Of a stretch of DNA of 64,000 nt, positions 54,009 through 61,753 are shown in pieces (position 1 is the first letter of the stretch; every line of letters begins with the position of its first letter). Source of the stretch: an uncultured Acidimicrobiaceae bacterium (lineage in GTDB: Bacteria > Actinomycetota > Acidimicrobiia > Spongiisociales > UBA5794); NCBI GenBank assembly GCA_947259365.1, contig CAMYMC010000008.1:144957-208956 (forward strand). The letters run 5' to 3'. Position numbers and translations under genes: made by a program. The notes under the pieces were generated by a model. It was not told where the DNA came from, did not search any database, and worked only from the letters and a program-made list of their open reading frames with translations.

Positions 54009-54836
54009 ATGGCTCTCGGAAGCATCGGTGCCAAGGTACGCGACGGCATCGTGGGCACAGTGAAAGGTGCGGGCACGGTCGCAGAGACGACCGTGGACGC
54101 GATCAAGTCCACGACGGTCTCCGCCATCAAGGGCGCCGGCGGAATCGCCAAGGGCGGAACCGAGCTGGTCGGAGATGTCCTCGCCGGCGGTCTCGACGCG
54201 GTCGAGAAGGTCGGAGGCGGGGCAGTCAAGGTCGTCAAGGGCGTCGTCCTCGGTGTCGTGGAGACGGTCGGAGAGGTGGCCACAGTCACTGCCGGCACCA
54301 TCAGCGACACGGTACGGGCCGCGATCAAGGGCACGTCTGCCATCGGCGGCGACGTGACGAGCGCTGCGAGCGGTGCCGCGCAAGGCATCATGACCGGCGC
54401 CAAGCAGGTCGGCATGAGCGCAGCCGACGCTGCCTTCACGGTCGCCAAGACGGCCGTCACCGGAACGGCCGATCTCGGTGGCGACGTGCTGGGCGCCGTC
54501 ACCGGCACCGTCCGCGGCGCGGTGAAGGGCGCTCAGGAGACTGGCGGCGACGTGCTCGGCGCGATATCCGACACGGCACGCGGCGTCGTTCGCGGCGCCG
54601 GCGAGGTCGGCGGTGACGTCGCCGACGTGACCCGGACCACGATCTCGGCGGCGATCGGCATCGCCAAGGAGACCGGCCTCAACGTCGAGGATGCGGCGGG
54701 TGCTGCGGCGTCGGGGGCGCTCGAAGCCGCCGGCAAGGTCGGCGAGTCCGCCGTCGATGCCGTGAGCGGGATCATCGGTTCCACAGTCGACGGCGTGAAG
54801 GTGGCGGTGCGCGGCAAGGGCTCCGACGAGGCCTGA
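54009..54836 (+). CDS. Glycine-rich 22-residue repeat protein
   Basis: A 275-residue protein without Cys, Pro, Trp or His, built from Gly, Ala, Val, Thr, Lys and Asp. Residues 113-266 are seven consecutive 22-residue repeats, most starting GGDV or G-x2-V/A, as in GGDVLGAVTGTVRGAVKG. Gly recurs every fourth residue in places (GAVTGTVRGAVKG), a glycine-zipper pattern, and 22 residues equals six helical turns. The first 112 residues are similar but irregular. There is no signal peptide. It resembles LEA/apolipoprotein-like amphipathic repeats or glycine-zipper assemblies, and I recognise no named family. Its setting beside a stress protein/UbiB fusion suggests envelope or desiccation stress. Confidence 0.8.
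   Translation: MALGSIGAKVRDGIVGTVKGAGTVAETTVDAIKSTTVSAIKGAGGIAKGGTELVGDVLAGGLDAVEKVGGGAVKVVKGVVLGVVETVGEVATVTAGTISDTVRAAIKGTSAIGGDVTSAASGAAQGIMTGAKQVGMSAADAAFTVAKTAVTGTADLGGDVLGAVTGTVRGAVKGAQETGGDVLGAISDTARGVVRGAGEVGGDVADVTRTTISAAIGIAKETGLNVEDAAGAAASGALEAAGKVGESAVDAVSGIIGSTVDGVKVAVRGKGSDEA
54345..54806 (+). repeat. Seven 66-bp coding repeats
   Basis: Residues 113-266 of the glycine-rich protein repeat with a strict period of 22 codons: 113-134, 135-156, 157-178, 179-200, 201-222, 223-244 and 245-266. The protein period is clear, while the DNA copies have diverged. Confidence 0.75.
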
Positions 54837-54850
54837 GCCGCCATTCCTGA

Positions 54851-54881
54851 GCAGGAGGGGACGGCACCCGTTCCCTCCTGC
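54851..54881 (+). terminator. Hairpin after the repeat-protein gene
   Basis: GCAGGAGGGGAC (54851-54862) pairs with GTTCCCTCCTGC (54870-54881) with one G-T wobble and a 7-nt loop, 15 nt after the stop. There is no T-run, but it is well placed to end the transcript. Confidence 0.5.
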
Positions 54882-55048
54882 CGTCGCGTCCGGGGCGGGC
54901 CCGACGTGGAGCGGCCTCCCGAGGACATGCGGGGACACGCGTCCTGCGGTGAGGCCAGCACCACCGGTTCGTCTCGTGGTGACCACCTTCCGGCCGACGC
55001 GCCCACCTGGCACTGTGGCGACACGGTGCAGCAAGCTGGGAGGCGAGC

Positions 55049-55171
55049 GTGGCGTCGATGCGATGGTCGCTCACGAGGACCCGACTGGAGCGCATCGTCG
55101 TCGGCCTGGGGATGTCGGCGCTGGCATGGCTCCTCGAGCGAGCGGTGTTCCGCTCGGCACGGCACGGGTGA
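55049..55171 (+). CDS. Possible 40-residue single-helix membrane protein
   Basis: GTG at 55049 has GGGAGGCGA just upstream and opens 40 codons ending at TGA 55169-55171. The product has a basic N-terminus (MRWSLTRTRLER from the internal ATG), a hydrophobic helix (IVVGLGMSALAWLLERAVF) and a basic tail. The stop sits 2 nt before the GTG of the stress protein/UbiB fusion, a coupling arrangement. Good ribosome site, sensible topology and spacing favour a real gene; there is no homology evidence. Confidence 0.45.
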   Translation: MASMRWSLTRTRLERIVVGLGMSALAWLLERAVFRSARHG

Positions 55172-55173
55172 GG

Positions 55174-57261
55174 GTGAGCGCCGTGGACACAGACCACGCC
55201 CCAGGAGACTCCCCAGTCGGCGTCCGCAAGGTCATGGCTGCGACAGACCGGTCGGAGGTTGCGGATCGAGCGGCGCAGTGGGCTGCGGCGCTCGCCGATC
55301 GGTACGACGCGGAGCTGCTCCTCGTCCAGGTCCTGTCGCCCGGCGACGCTCCCGGCACAGAGCGCGGCGCGGCCGCCGTGACCCGGGCGCGCGTTGCCGA
55401 GCGCGACCTCGTCGCCTACGCCGGTGAGCTGGCCGGGCCGAGAGGCCGCGCCCGCGTCGAGCTCGACGACGACCCGGCGGCGGCACTCTTGCGGGTCGCG
55501 ACCGAGGCGGACGTCGACACGCTCGTCGTCGGCAACGCCGGCATGTCGGGCCGCAAGAAGTTCCTCCTCGGCAACGTTCCCAACCGCATCTCCCACAACG
55601 CCCGGTGCAACGTGATCATCGCGAACACGGTCGGCCTGGATGGGCACGCCCCAGCCCTCGACGCGTCGGCGCCTGCTGCGGCGCCCGAGCCCCGGATCAT
55701 GGGCCGGTCCACAGAGATCGGCGCGGTGCTGGCCCGCCACGGCATCAAGGAGTTGTTCACGAGACACGACGGCGGCGACAGCCAGCAAGCCCAGGCGCGC
55801 CGTCTCCGCTCGGCGCTCGAGGAGCTGGGTCCGACGTTTGCCAAGCTCGGCCAGATCCTCTCGACGCGTCCCGATCTCCTGCCCCCGGCGTTCATCGAGG
55901 AGCTCTCCAGCCTGCAGGACCACGTTGCCCCGTTGACCGAAGCGGAGGTGGTCGAGGTCATGGAGGAGGAGCTGGGGGTGCCGTGGGAGGACGTCTTCGA
56001 TCACATCGATCCGGAGCCGCTCGCGGCCGGCACCATCGCCCAGGTGCACCGGGCGACGCTGGAGGACGGAGACCGCGTCGTGGTCAAGGTGCAGCGGCCC
56101 ACGGCCCGGGCAGAGATCATGGAGGATCTCGCCCTTCTCGAGCTCTTCGCGGAGAAGACCGAGCACCGCCCCTTGTTCCGCCAGATCATCGACATGCCGG
56201 CCGTCTTCGAGCACCTCTCCGAGTCGCTCCAGCGCGAGCTCGACTTCGAGCGGGAGGCGGCCAACATCAAGAGGATGGGTGAGATCCTCGAGACGTACCC
56301 GCGCCTCGACGTTCCCGCGGTCTACGACGACCTCACCTCGACCCGGCTCCTCGTCATGGAGGAGATCCGGGGCTCGGCGGTGAGCAGTGCCCCCGAGGGC
56401 GATGCCCGCAAAGAAGCGGCGCGTGAGCTTCTCGAGTCGTACTACCAGCAGATCCTCACCGAGGGCTTCTTCCACGCGGATCCCCACCCGGGGAACCTGA
56501 TGTGGTGGAACGAACGCATCTACTTCCTCGACTTCGGCATGGTCGGCGAGATCGGCCCGGACCTCCGCGACGACATGATGCTGCTGCTCATGGCGTTCTG
56601 GCAGGAGGACGTCGGGTTCCTCATGGACGTGACGCTGATGCTCTCCGGTGGCAGCGGCCGCGCCGACCTCGACGTCGAGCGCTTCAGGGGAGAGCTCGGC
56701 GACCTGCTCGCCAGGTACCGCAACGTGGCGCTGCGGGAGATCCAGCTCGGACCGATCCTCCAGGAGATGACCGAGATCGCCATCCGTCACGAGGTGCCGC
56801 TGCCCGCCTCGCTGACCCTGACGTCGAAAGCGATGGCGCAGATGCAGCTGACCGCAGCGGAGCTGGATCCCGAGCTCGACCCGTTCGAGGTCGCCGGGAG
56901 CTTCCTCATGCGGTCGATGACGAGACGGATCAGGGACAAGATCGACCCGAAGTGGCTCTTCTACGAGAGCCAGAAGCTCCGGGTGAGGGTCTCGGGCCTC
57001 ATCGAGTCGTTCGAGCGGCTCACCGGGGCGAGGCCGGGGCCCAAGCCGCAGGTGAACTTCCGCGCCGAGCGGCTGGAGGAGATCGTGCGCAAGGCCGGTC
57101 GCCGGCTGTCCTTGAGCGCGGCGGCGAGCGCGGCACTCCTCGGCTCGGCACGGCTGGCCGGGAACAGCCGCGTGGCGGCGTCGGTACCCGCAGCGCTCGG
57201 GACGCTGGGCGGAGCGCTCGCGTTGCGGTTGCTTGCCGACCTGCTGCAGAGCGACCGCTAG
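55174..57261 (+). CDS. Universal stress protein - UbiB/ABC1 kinase-like fusion
   Basis: A 695-residue fusion. Residues about 14-155 are a universal stress protein domain (RKVMAATDRSEVADRAAQWA, ATP loop GNAGMSGRKKFLLGNVPNRI). From about 195 is a UbiB/ABC1/COQ8-type kinase-like domain: AKLGQILSTRPDLLP (KxGQ motif), EPLAAGTIAQVHRA (Ala-rich loop), ELDFEREAANIKRM, HADPHPGN near 434 and LDFG near 453. One or two hydrophobic C-terminal helices follow (about 645-690). Known relatives support quinone and lipid metabolism; this organism makes menaquinone, so a quinone-linked job is possible. GTG 55174 is the best start; GTG 55168 and ATG 55126 are alternatives. Confidence 0.9.
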   Translation: MSAVDTDHAPGDSPVGVRKVMAATDRSEVADRAAQWAAALADRYDAELLLVQVLSPGDAPGTERGAAAVTRARVAERDLVAYAGELAGPRGRARVELDDDPAAALLRVATEADVDTLVVGNAGMSGRKKFLLGNVPNRISHNARCNVIIANTVGLDGHAPALDASAPAAAPEPRIMGRSTEIGAVLARHGIKELFTRHDGGDSQQAQARRLRSALEELGPTFAKLGQILSTRPDLLPPAFIEELSSLQDHVAPLTEAEVVEVMEEELGVPWEDVFDHIDPEPLAAGTIAQVHRATLEDGDRVVVKVQRPTARAEIMEDLALLELFAEKTEHRPLFRQIIDMPAVFEHLSESLQRELDFEREAANIKRMGEILETYPRLDVPAVYDDLTSTRLLVMEEIRGSAVSSAPEGDARKEAARELLESYYQQILTEGFFHADPHPGNLMWWNERIYFLDFGMVGEIGPDLRDDMMLLLMAFWQEDVGFLMDVTLMLSGGSGRADLDVERFRGELGDLLARYRNVALREIQLGPILQEMTEIAIRHEVPLPASLTLTSKAMAQMQLTAAELDPELDPFEVAGSFLMRSMTRRIRDKIDPKWLFYESQKLRVRVSGLIESFERLTGARPGPKPQVNFRAERLEEIVRKAGRRLSLSAAASAALLGSARLAGNSRVAASVPAALGTLGGALALRLLADLLQSDR

Positions 57262-57324
57262 GGGTGATCATGCGAGCGCCGTCCCCCGGCCCGGTTCCGA
57301 CACCGCCCGGCGGCCGCAGTCGGA

Positions 57325-57340
57325 GTGGGGCAGGCCCCAC
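57325..57340 (+). terminator. Small hairpin after the stress protein/UbiB gene
   Basis: GTGGGG-CAGG-CCCCAC, a 6-bp perfect stem with a 4-nt loop, 64 nt after the stop. A weak terminator candidate. Confidence 0.3.
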
Positions 57341-57353
57341 CCCAATCGGGCGG

Positions 57354-57388
57354 GTGTCACGGTGGCGTCGCAGCCGCATACGTGACAC
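57354..57388. promoter_or_regulatory. Inverted repeat upstream of the signalling operon
   Basis: GTGTCACG (57354-57361) and CGTGACAC (57381-57388) form a perfect 8-bp inverted repeat with a 19-bp spacer. A second, overlapping inverted pair is AGCCGC/GCGGCT (57372-57377 and 57393-57398). It lies 28 nt before the receiver-cyclase GTG, where a dimeric regulator could bind. Confidence 0.45.
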
Positions 57389-57415
57389 AGTCGCGGCTGT
57401 GCGGAGGGAGAATCC

Positions 57416-58723
57416 GTGATCTCAGTCCTGCTTGCCGACGACAACCTGATCGTCCGCGAGGGCGTCAAGGCGATTCTCGACCTCGAAGACGACCTCGAGG
57501 TCGTCGGGGTCGCCTCCGACTATGACGAGCTCGTCAGCAGCGCTGAGATGTTCGAGCCCCAGGTCGTGGTGACCGATATTCGGATGCCGCCCAGCTTCCA
57601 GCGGGAGGGTATCGACGCCGCCATCGAGATCCGCAAGCGCCATCCCGGCACCGGCGTGGTGATCCTCTCCCAGTACGACGACCCCGAGTACGCGGTCAGC
57701 TTGCTCGCCCAGGGCGCTGTGGGGTACGCCTATTTGCTCAAGGACCGGGTCGGTGAAGGAGACCAGCTGGCTCGGGCCGTTCGCGAGGTCGCCATTGGCG
57801 GCTCGATGCTCGATCCCAAGATCGTGGCGGCCCTGACGACTCCCATCAGCGAGGACGCCACTCTCACCCGCGACGAGGAGGCCCTCCTCCAGATGGTCGC
57901 CGAGGGACGACCGATCAAGGCGATCGCGACAGCCCGCCGGACCACGCCCGAGCACATCGACGCCGGGATCGAACAGCTCTTCGTGAAGCTCGCCGAAGGC
58001 CTCTCCGCTGGGCGGGCGGGCAGCCTCGAACGGCTCAAGAAGCTCCACCGCGCCCTCGTCGACCGCGAGGAGCTGGGCGAGACCCTCGAGCGACTGCTGC
58101 CCGGCGGCGTCGCCGACAAGCTGCGCCGTGAGGGCAAGCGCATCGGCGAGACCGAGACGCTGGAGGTCACCGTCCTCATGGGAGATATCCGGGGCTACAC
58201 GACGATCGCGGAGCGGACCGATCCGGCGGCACTGGTCGTTCAGCTCAACGAGCACCGCGCCGCGATGAACCGTGCCATCCTCGACGCGGGAGGCACCATC
58301 ATGCAGTTCGCCGGGGACGCGGTCATCGCGGTGTTCGGAGCTCCATTGCCCCAGACCGACCACGCCGACCGGGCGATCGATGCCGCCCGCGCCATGCACG
58401 AGGCTCAGGAAGCCCTCAACGCCAGCTGGGAGGCCGTAGGCCGAGAGCTGTTCGGGCTCGGCATCGGGCTGTCGACCGGACAGGTCGCAGCCGCGATCCT
58501 CGGATCGGACGAGCGGCTCGAGTACACGGTCATCGGCGACACCGTGAACCTCACCCAGCGGGTCCAGCAGTGGGCCGGGCCCGGGGAGACGGTGATGACG
58601 GAGGCTACCCGCGTTGCGTGCCGCAACCCGATCGACGCCGAAGCCCTGGAGCCGGCTCATGTGAAGGGCCGGGCCGCACCGGTAACGGCATACCGGATCC
58701 CGCAGGGCGCTCGAGATGAGTGA
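57416..58723 (+). CDS. Response regulator with class III adenylate/guanylate cyclase output
   Basis: A 435-residue protein. Residues 1-125 are a NarL-type receiver with phospho-acceptor D54 (VVVTDIRMPP), switch Ser in VVILSQYD and Lys in YLLKDRVG. Residues about 148-198 align with a LuxR/GerE helix-turn-helix but have lost its conserved residues. Residues about 240-435 are a class III cyclase: metal Asp in VLMGDIRGYTT and in QFAGDAVIAVFG, and the transition-state Asn/Arg in GDTVNLTQRVQ. The usual base-selecting Lys before F-x-GD is Gln, so nucleotide preference is open. GTG 57416 has GGAGGGA upstream. It overlaps kinase 1 by 8 nt. Confidence 0.93.
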   Translation: MISVLLADDNLIVREGVKAILDLEDDLEVVGVASDYDELVSSAEMFEPQVVVTDIRMPPSFQREGIDAAIEIRKRHPGTGVVILSQYDDPEYAVSLLAQGAVGYAYLLKDRVGEGDQLARAVREVAIGGSMLDPKIVAALTTPISEDATLTRDEEALLQMVAEGRPIKAIATARRTTPEHIDAGIEQLFVKLAEGLSAGRAGSLERLKKLHRALVDREELGETLERLLPGGVADKLRREGKRIGETETLEVTVLMGDIRGYTTIAERTDPAALVVQLNEHRAAMNRAILDAGGTIMQFAGDAVIAVFGAPLPQTDHADRAIDAARAMHEAQEALNASWEAVGRELFGLGIGLSTGQVAAAILGSDERLEYTVIGDTVNLTQRVQQWAGPGETVMTEATRVACRNPIDAEALEPAHVKGRAAPVTAYRIPQGARDE

Positions 58724-60806
58724 CCGGAGCCTGGCCCGACTCCTCCGCATGGCCGGCGTCACGGGTGGCACACTCGCCGTCGCCGGATCGGTGGTGTTGA
58801 TCGGCATCGGACATGCCGGATCCTGGTGGTCGGGGTTCTTTGCGTTCCTTGCTTTGTTCTCCGTCTTCTTCGCCATCTTCGTGTGGCTGGTGATCGCCCA
58901 ACAGCCCCGCAACATGGTGGTCTGGACCATGGCTGCAGCCGCCTTCTTCGGCGGCCTCTTCGTCGTCGGTGCGGCAGGGGCCGCGCTGCTGGTCGACGAT
59001 CCAAACCTCGCCTTCGAATTTGTAGCCCCGGCCGATCTCCCCGCGTCGGCAGCCTGGATTCTCATGGTCAGCGCGCCGGCTGCGAGCCTGGGCCTCTTCC
59101 CTCTGCTGACCTTCGGTCTGCTCCTGTTCCCCGACGGCAGGTTGCCCTCACCCCGTTGGCGATGGGTCGCCGTACTCGCCGCCGTCGGCATCGCCGTCAC
59201 GACGGCGGCCGAAGCCTGGGCTCTACGCCCGGGGAGCACCGTGCCCATCGAGGTCGTCGAGGACGAAGGCTTGCTGTTCAACGCGGGGCTCCTCGCCGTC
59301 ATGCTCGTATTCATCCTGTCCCTGGCGGCCCTTGTTGGGCGTTTCCGGCGCAGCAGCGGAGCGACCCGTCAGCAGTTCAAGTGGATCGTCTGGGGGGCCT
59401 CGATCTTCGTGCCGGCCCTCATCGCCATGATGATGTTGGGAAATAGCCGGTATGAGGACGCGGGCCTTTCTGTGCTGATGGTGGCGACGGCCGTCTTCCT
59501 CGGTTCCTACGGGATCGCGGTTGGCAGGTACCGGCTTTACGACATCGATGTGGTGATTTCGAGGACGGTGACGTATGTGTCGTTGACGGTGGTGATTGGT
59601 CTGCTGTACACGGCTGGGATCTTGGGTTTCATCTTTGTGTTCGGGGACTCGGGTCAGCGTGGGGGTGACCTTGGTGTGGCTCTTCCCATTGGGGCGACCG
59701 GGTTGGTGGCGATCGCGTTCGAGCCGATCAGGTCACGGCTGCAGCGTCGGGCGAACAGGCTGGTGTACGGGAAACGAGCGGCTCCTGCCGAGGTGCTGTC
59801 CGAGTTGACCTCACGCCTCTCTGACAGCTCTGCGAGTGGAGGTCTCGTCGGACTCGCTCAGCTCCTCCGCGACGGAGCCGGAGCTGAGAGCGCTGTGGTC
59901 TGGCTCCGTGTCGGTGACCGGCTCCGTGTCGAGGCGGCTTCACCTCCCGACGCGATGCCGAACACTTCCGATATCGGCACCGAGGAGGACCTACCGGGCT
60001 CTGAGTTGGAGCTGTCGGTGCCGGTTCGTCACGGCGGCGAGTTGTTGGGAGCGCTCGGTGTCACCAAACCGCGTGCCCACCCGGTGACCCCTGCCGACGA
60101 GACCCTGTTGGGAGACGTCGCCGCCGGCGCCGGATTGTTGCTGCGCAACCTGCGACTCAACGCTGAGCTCACCGAGCGGGCAGCTCAGCTCCAGGCGTCG
60201 CGGCGGCGGCTGATCGCCGCCCACGACGCTTCCCGTCACCGCCTCGAACGCGACCTCCACGACGGAGCCCAACAACAGGTGGTAGCACTCAAGGTCAAGC
60301 TCGGACTCGCCAAAACCATCGCCGAACGCGAAGGCGCCCTCGAACTGGCAGCAAGGGTCGGGTCTCTGGCTGACGGGACCCAACAAGCCGTCGACGCGAT
60401 GCGCACCGTGGCTCGAGGCATCTACCCGCCACTTCTCGAGGCCGAAGGGCTCGGAGCTGCCCTGACAGCAGCCCAACGCACCTCAGGTCTCCCCGTCCGG
60501 ATCGAATCGGGAACCCTGCCCCGCTACTCGAAACAGGTCGAAGAGACCATCTACTTCTGCGTGCTCGCCGCCATACACCAAGCCCAAATGGCAGGAGCCA
60601 CCACAGCCCACATAGAACTACAGGGTGACAAGACCTCACTCAGCGTCATCATCGCAAGCGACACCGCCGACATCGGCAGCACCCAGACAGCAGTCACCGA
60701 CCGCATCGACGCCTACGGCGGAACCGTGACCAGTGCCACCTCAGCGGAGGGGACGACACTCACACTACGGCTCCCCGTCGAGCGCCAAATAATGGAGCCC
60801 GCATGA
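58716..60806 (+). CDS. HisKA_3 sensor kinase 1: phospho-His intact, ATPase domain degenerate
   Basis: A 696-residue membrane protein. The first 330 residues hold eight to ten hydrophobic helices with the family segment LTFGLLLFPDGRLPSPRWRW; a GAF-like domain spans about 340-480. The HisKA_3 H-box RLERDLHDGAQQQVVAL carries phospho-acceptor H515. In the catalytic region the N-box Asn is Gln 622 (CVLAAIHQAQMAGA), the Asp-x-Gly-x-Gly G1 box is replaced by ASDTADIGS, and the G2 glycines are missing, so ATP binding is unlikely. It must be phosphorylated by another protein, most simply the next gene product, whose start overlaps this stop as ATGA. Confidence 0.9.
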   Translation: MSDRSLARLLRMAGVTGGTLAVAGSVVLIGIGHAGSWWSGFFAFLALFSVFFAIFVWLVIAQQPRNMVVWTMAAAAFFGGLFVVGAAGAALLVDDPNLAFEFVAPADLPASAAWILMVSAPAASLGLFPLLTFGLLLFPDGRLPSPRWRWVAVLAAVGIAVTTAAEAWALRPGSTVPIEVVEDEGLLFNAGLLAVMLVFILSLAALVGRFRRSSGATRQQFKWIVWGASIFVPALIAMMMLGNSRYEDAGLSVLMVATAVFLGSYGIAVGRYRLYDIDVVISRTVTYVSLTVVIGLLYTAGILGFIFVFGDSGQRGGDLGVALPIGATGLVAIAFEPIRSRLQRRANRLVYGKRAAPAEVLSELTSRLSDSSASGGLVGLAQLLRDGAGAESAVVWLRVGDRLRVEAASPPDAMPNTSDIGTEEDLPGSELELSVPVRHGGELLGALGVTKPRAHPVTPADETLLGDVAAGAGLLLRNLRLNAELTERAAQLQASRRRLIAAHDASRHRLERDLHDGAQQQVVALKVKLGLAKTIAEREGALELAARVGSLADGTQQAVDAMRTVARGIYPPLLEAEGLGAALTAAQRTSGLPVRIESGTLPRYSKQVEETIYFCVLAAIHQAQMAGATTAHIELQGDKTSLSVIIASDTADIGSTQTAVTDRIDAYGGTVTSATSAEGTTLTLRLPVERQIMEPA
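59331..59405 (+). repeat. 75-bp identical tract shared by the two kinase genes, copy 1
   Basis: By eye, 59331-59405 is identical to 61463-61537. It encodes LVGRFRRSSGATRQQFKW and the next residues. The surrounding sequence is similar but diverged. Confidence 0.75.
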
Positions 60807-61753
60807 GCATGACCCTCGAGACGGCCGCAGAGGTGGGACGACAAGAGGGCACGACCGATGCGACCGTGGTCCGGTTCCTTCGCGTGACGGTCGTCATCGG
60901 TGGTGCGCTCGCCGTGATCGGATCGGCGGTGCTGATCGCCAACGGACATGCCGGATTGTGGTGGTCGGAGGCCCTTGCGTCTCTCGCACTGTTCTCGGTC
61001 TTCTTCGCCGTCGTCGTGTGGCTGGTGATCTCCCAGCAGCCCCGCAACGCGGTGGTGCGGACCCTGGCAGCCTCCGCATTCTTCGGAGGCCTTTGGGTCG
61101 TCGGCCATGCCGGCGTTGCGATGGTGGTCGACGATCCGACCCAGGTCTTGGTCGGCGCCGAATCTGTGGTCCCGGCCGATCTCCCCGCGTCGGCAGCCTG
61201 GATCCTGATGTTCACCCAGCCGGCCTTTCTCTTGGCCCTGTTCCCTCTGCTGACCTTTGGTCTGCTCCTGTTCCCCGACGGGAGGCTGCCGTCGGCGCGT
61301 TGGCGATGGGTCGGCGTGTTCGCCGGCGTCGGCATGCTCCTTGCGACCGTGAGCTGGGCTTGGGGTTTTCGCCCGTGGAACACCGCGCCCACTGACGAAT
61401 CACTGCTGCTCGACACCGGGTTCGTGGCCATCGTGCTCGCCGTCATCCTGTCCTTCGTGGCTCTTGTTGGGCGTTTCCGGCGCAGCAGCGGAGCGACCCG
61501 TCAGCAGTTCAAGTGGATCGTCTGGGGGGCCTCGATCCTCGTTCCGACCAACGTTGTCGGCATCATGCTCGGAGGAGGCCAGTTCGACGATCTGATCGTT
61601 GCTCTGTTCATGGTGGGGACGGCCATCTTCCTCGTTTCCTACGCGATCGCCATCACCCGGTATCGGTTGTACGACGTTGATGTGGTGATCAACAAGACGG
61701 TGATGGTGTGTGGGGATCGTGGTTGGTGTGGGGTCGGTGGTGGGCTCGGGTGA
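60803..61753 (+). CDS. Sensor kinase 2, N-terminal membrane part (frame interrupted)
   Basis: A 316-residue frame paralogous to the membrane half of kinase 1, with about eight helices, LTFGLLLFPDGRLPSARWRW and YRLYDVDVVINKTVM. After that point it runs into 16 unrelated residues rich in Gly, Trp and Cys and stops at 61753. The expected last helix is missing: relative to kinase 1 roughly 13-18 residues are gone and the frame moves, consistent with an out-of-frame deletion of about 50 bp near 61705. The kinase half continues in another frame from 61710. Confidence 0.8.
   Translation: MSMTLETAAEVGRQEGTTDATVVRFLRVTVVIGGALAVIGSAVLIANGHAGLWWSEALASLALFSVFFAVVVWLVISQQPRNAVVRTLAASAFFGGLWVVGHAGVAMVVDDPTQVLVGAESVVPADLPASAAWILMFTQPAFLLALFPLLTFGLLLFPDGRLPSARWRWVGVFAGVGMLLATVSWAWGFRPWNTAPTDESLLLDTGFVAIVLAVILSFVALVGRFRRSSGATRQQFKWIVWGASILVPTNVVGIMLGGGQFDDLIVALFMVGTAIFLVSYAIAITRYRLYDVDVVINKTVMVCGDRGWCGVGGGLG
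61463..61537 (+). repeat. 75-bp identical tract shared by the two kinase genes, copy 2
   Basis: Copy 2 of the tract at 59331-59405; see that entry. Confidence 0.75.

Noticed and set aside
58716..60806. Treating kinase 1 as an ordinary active kinase because its H-box is intact
   Set aside because: The N, G1 and G2 motifs needed to bind ATP are absent when aligned with kinase 2.
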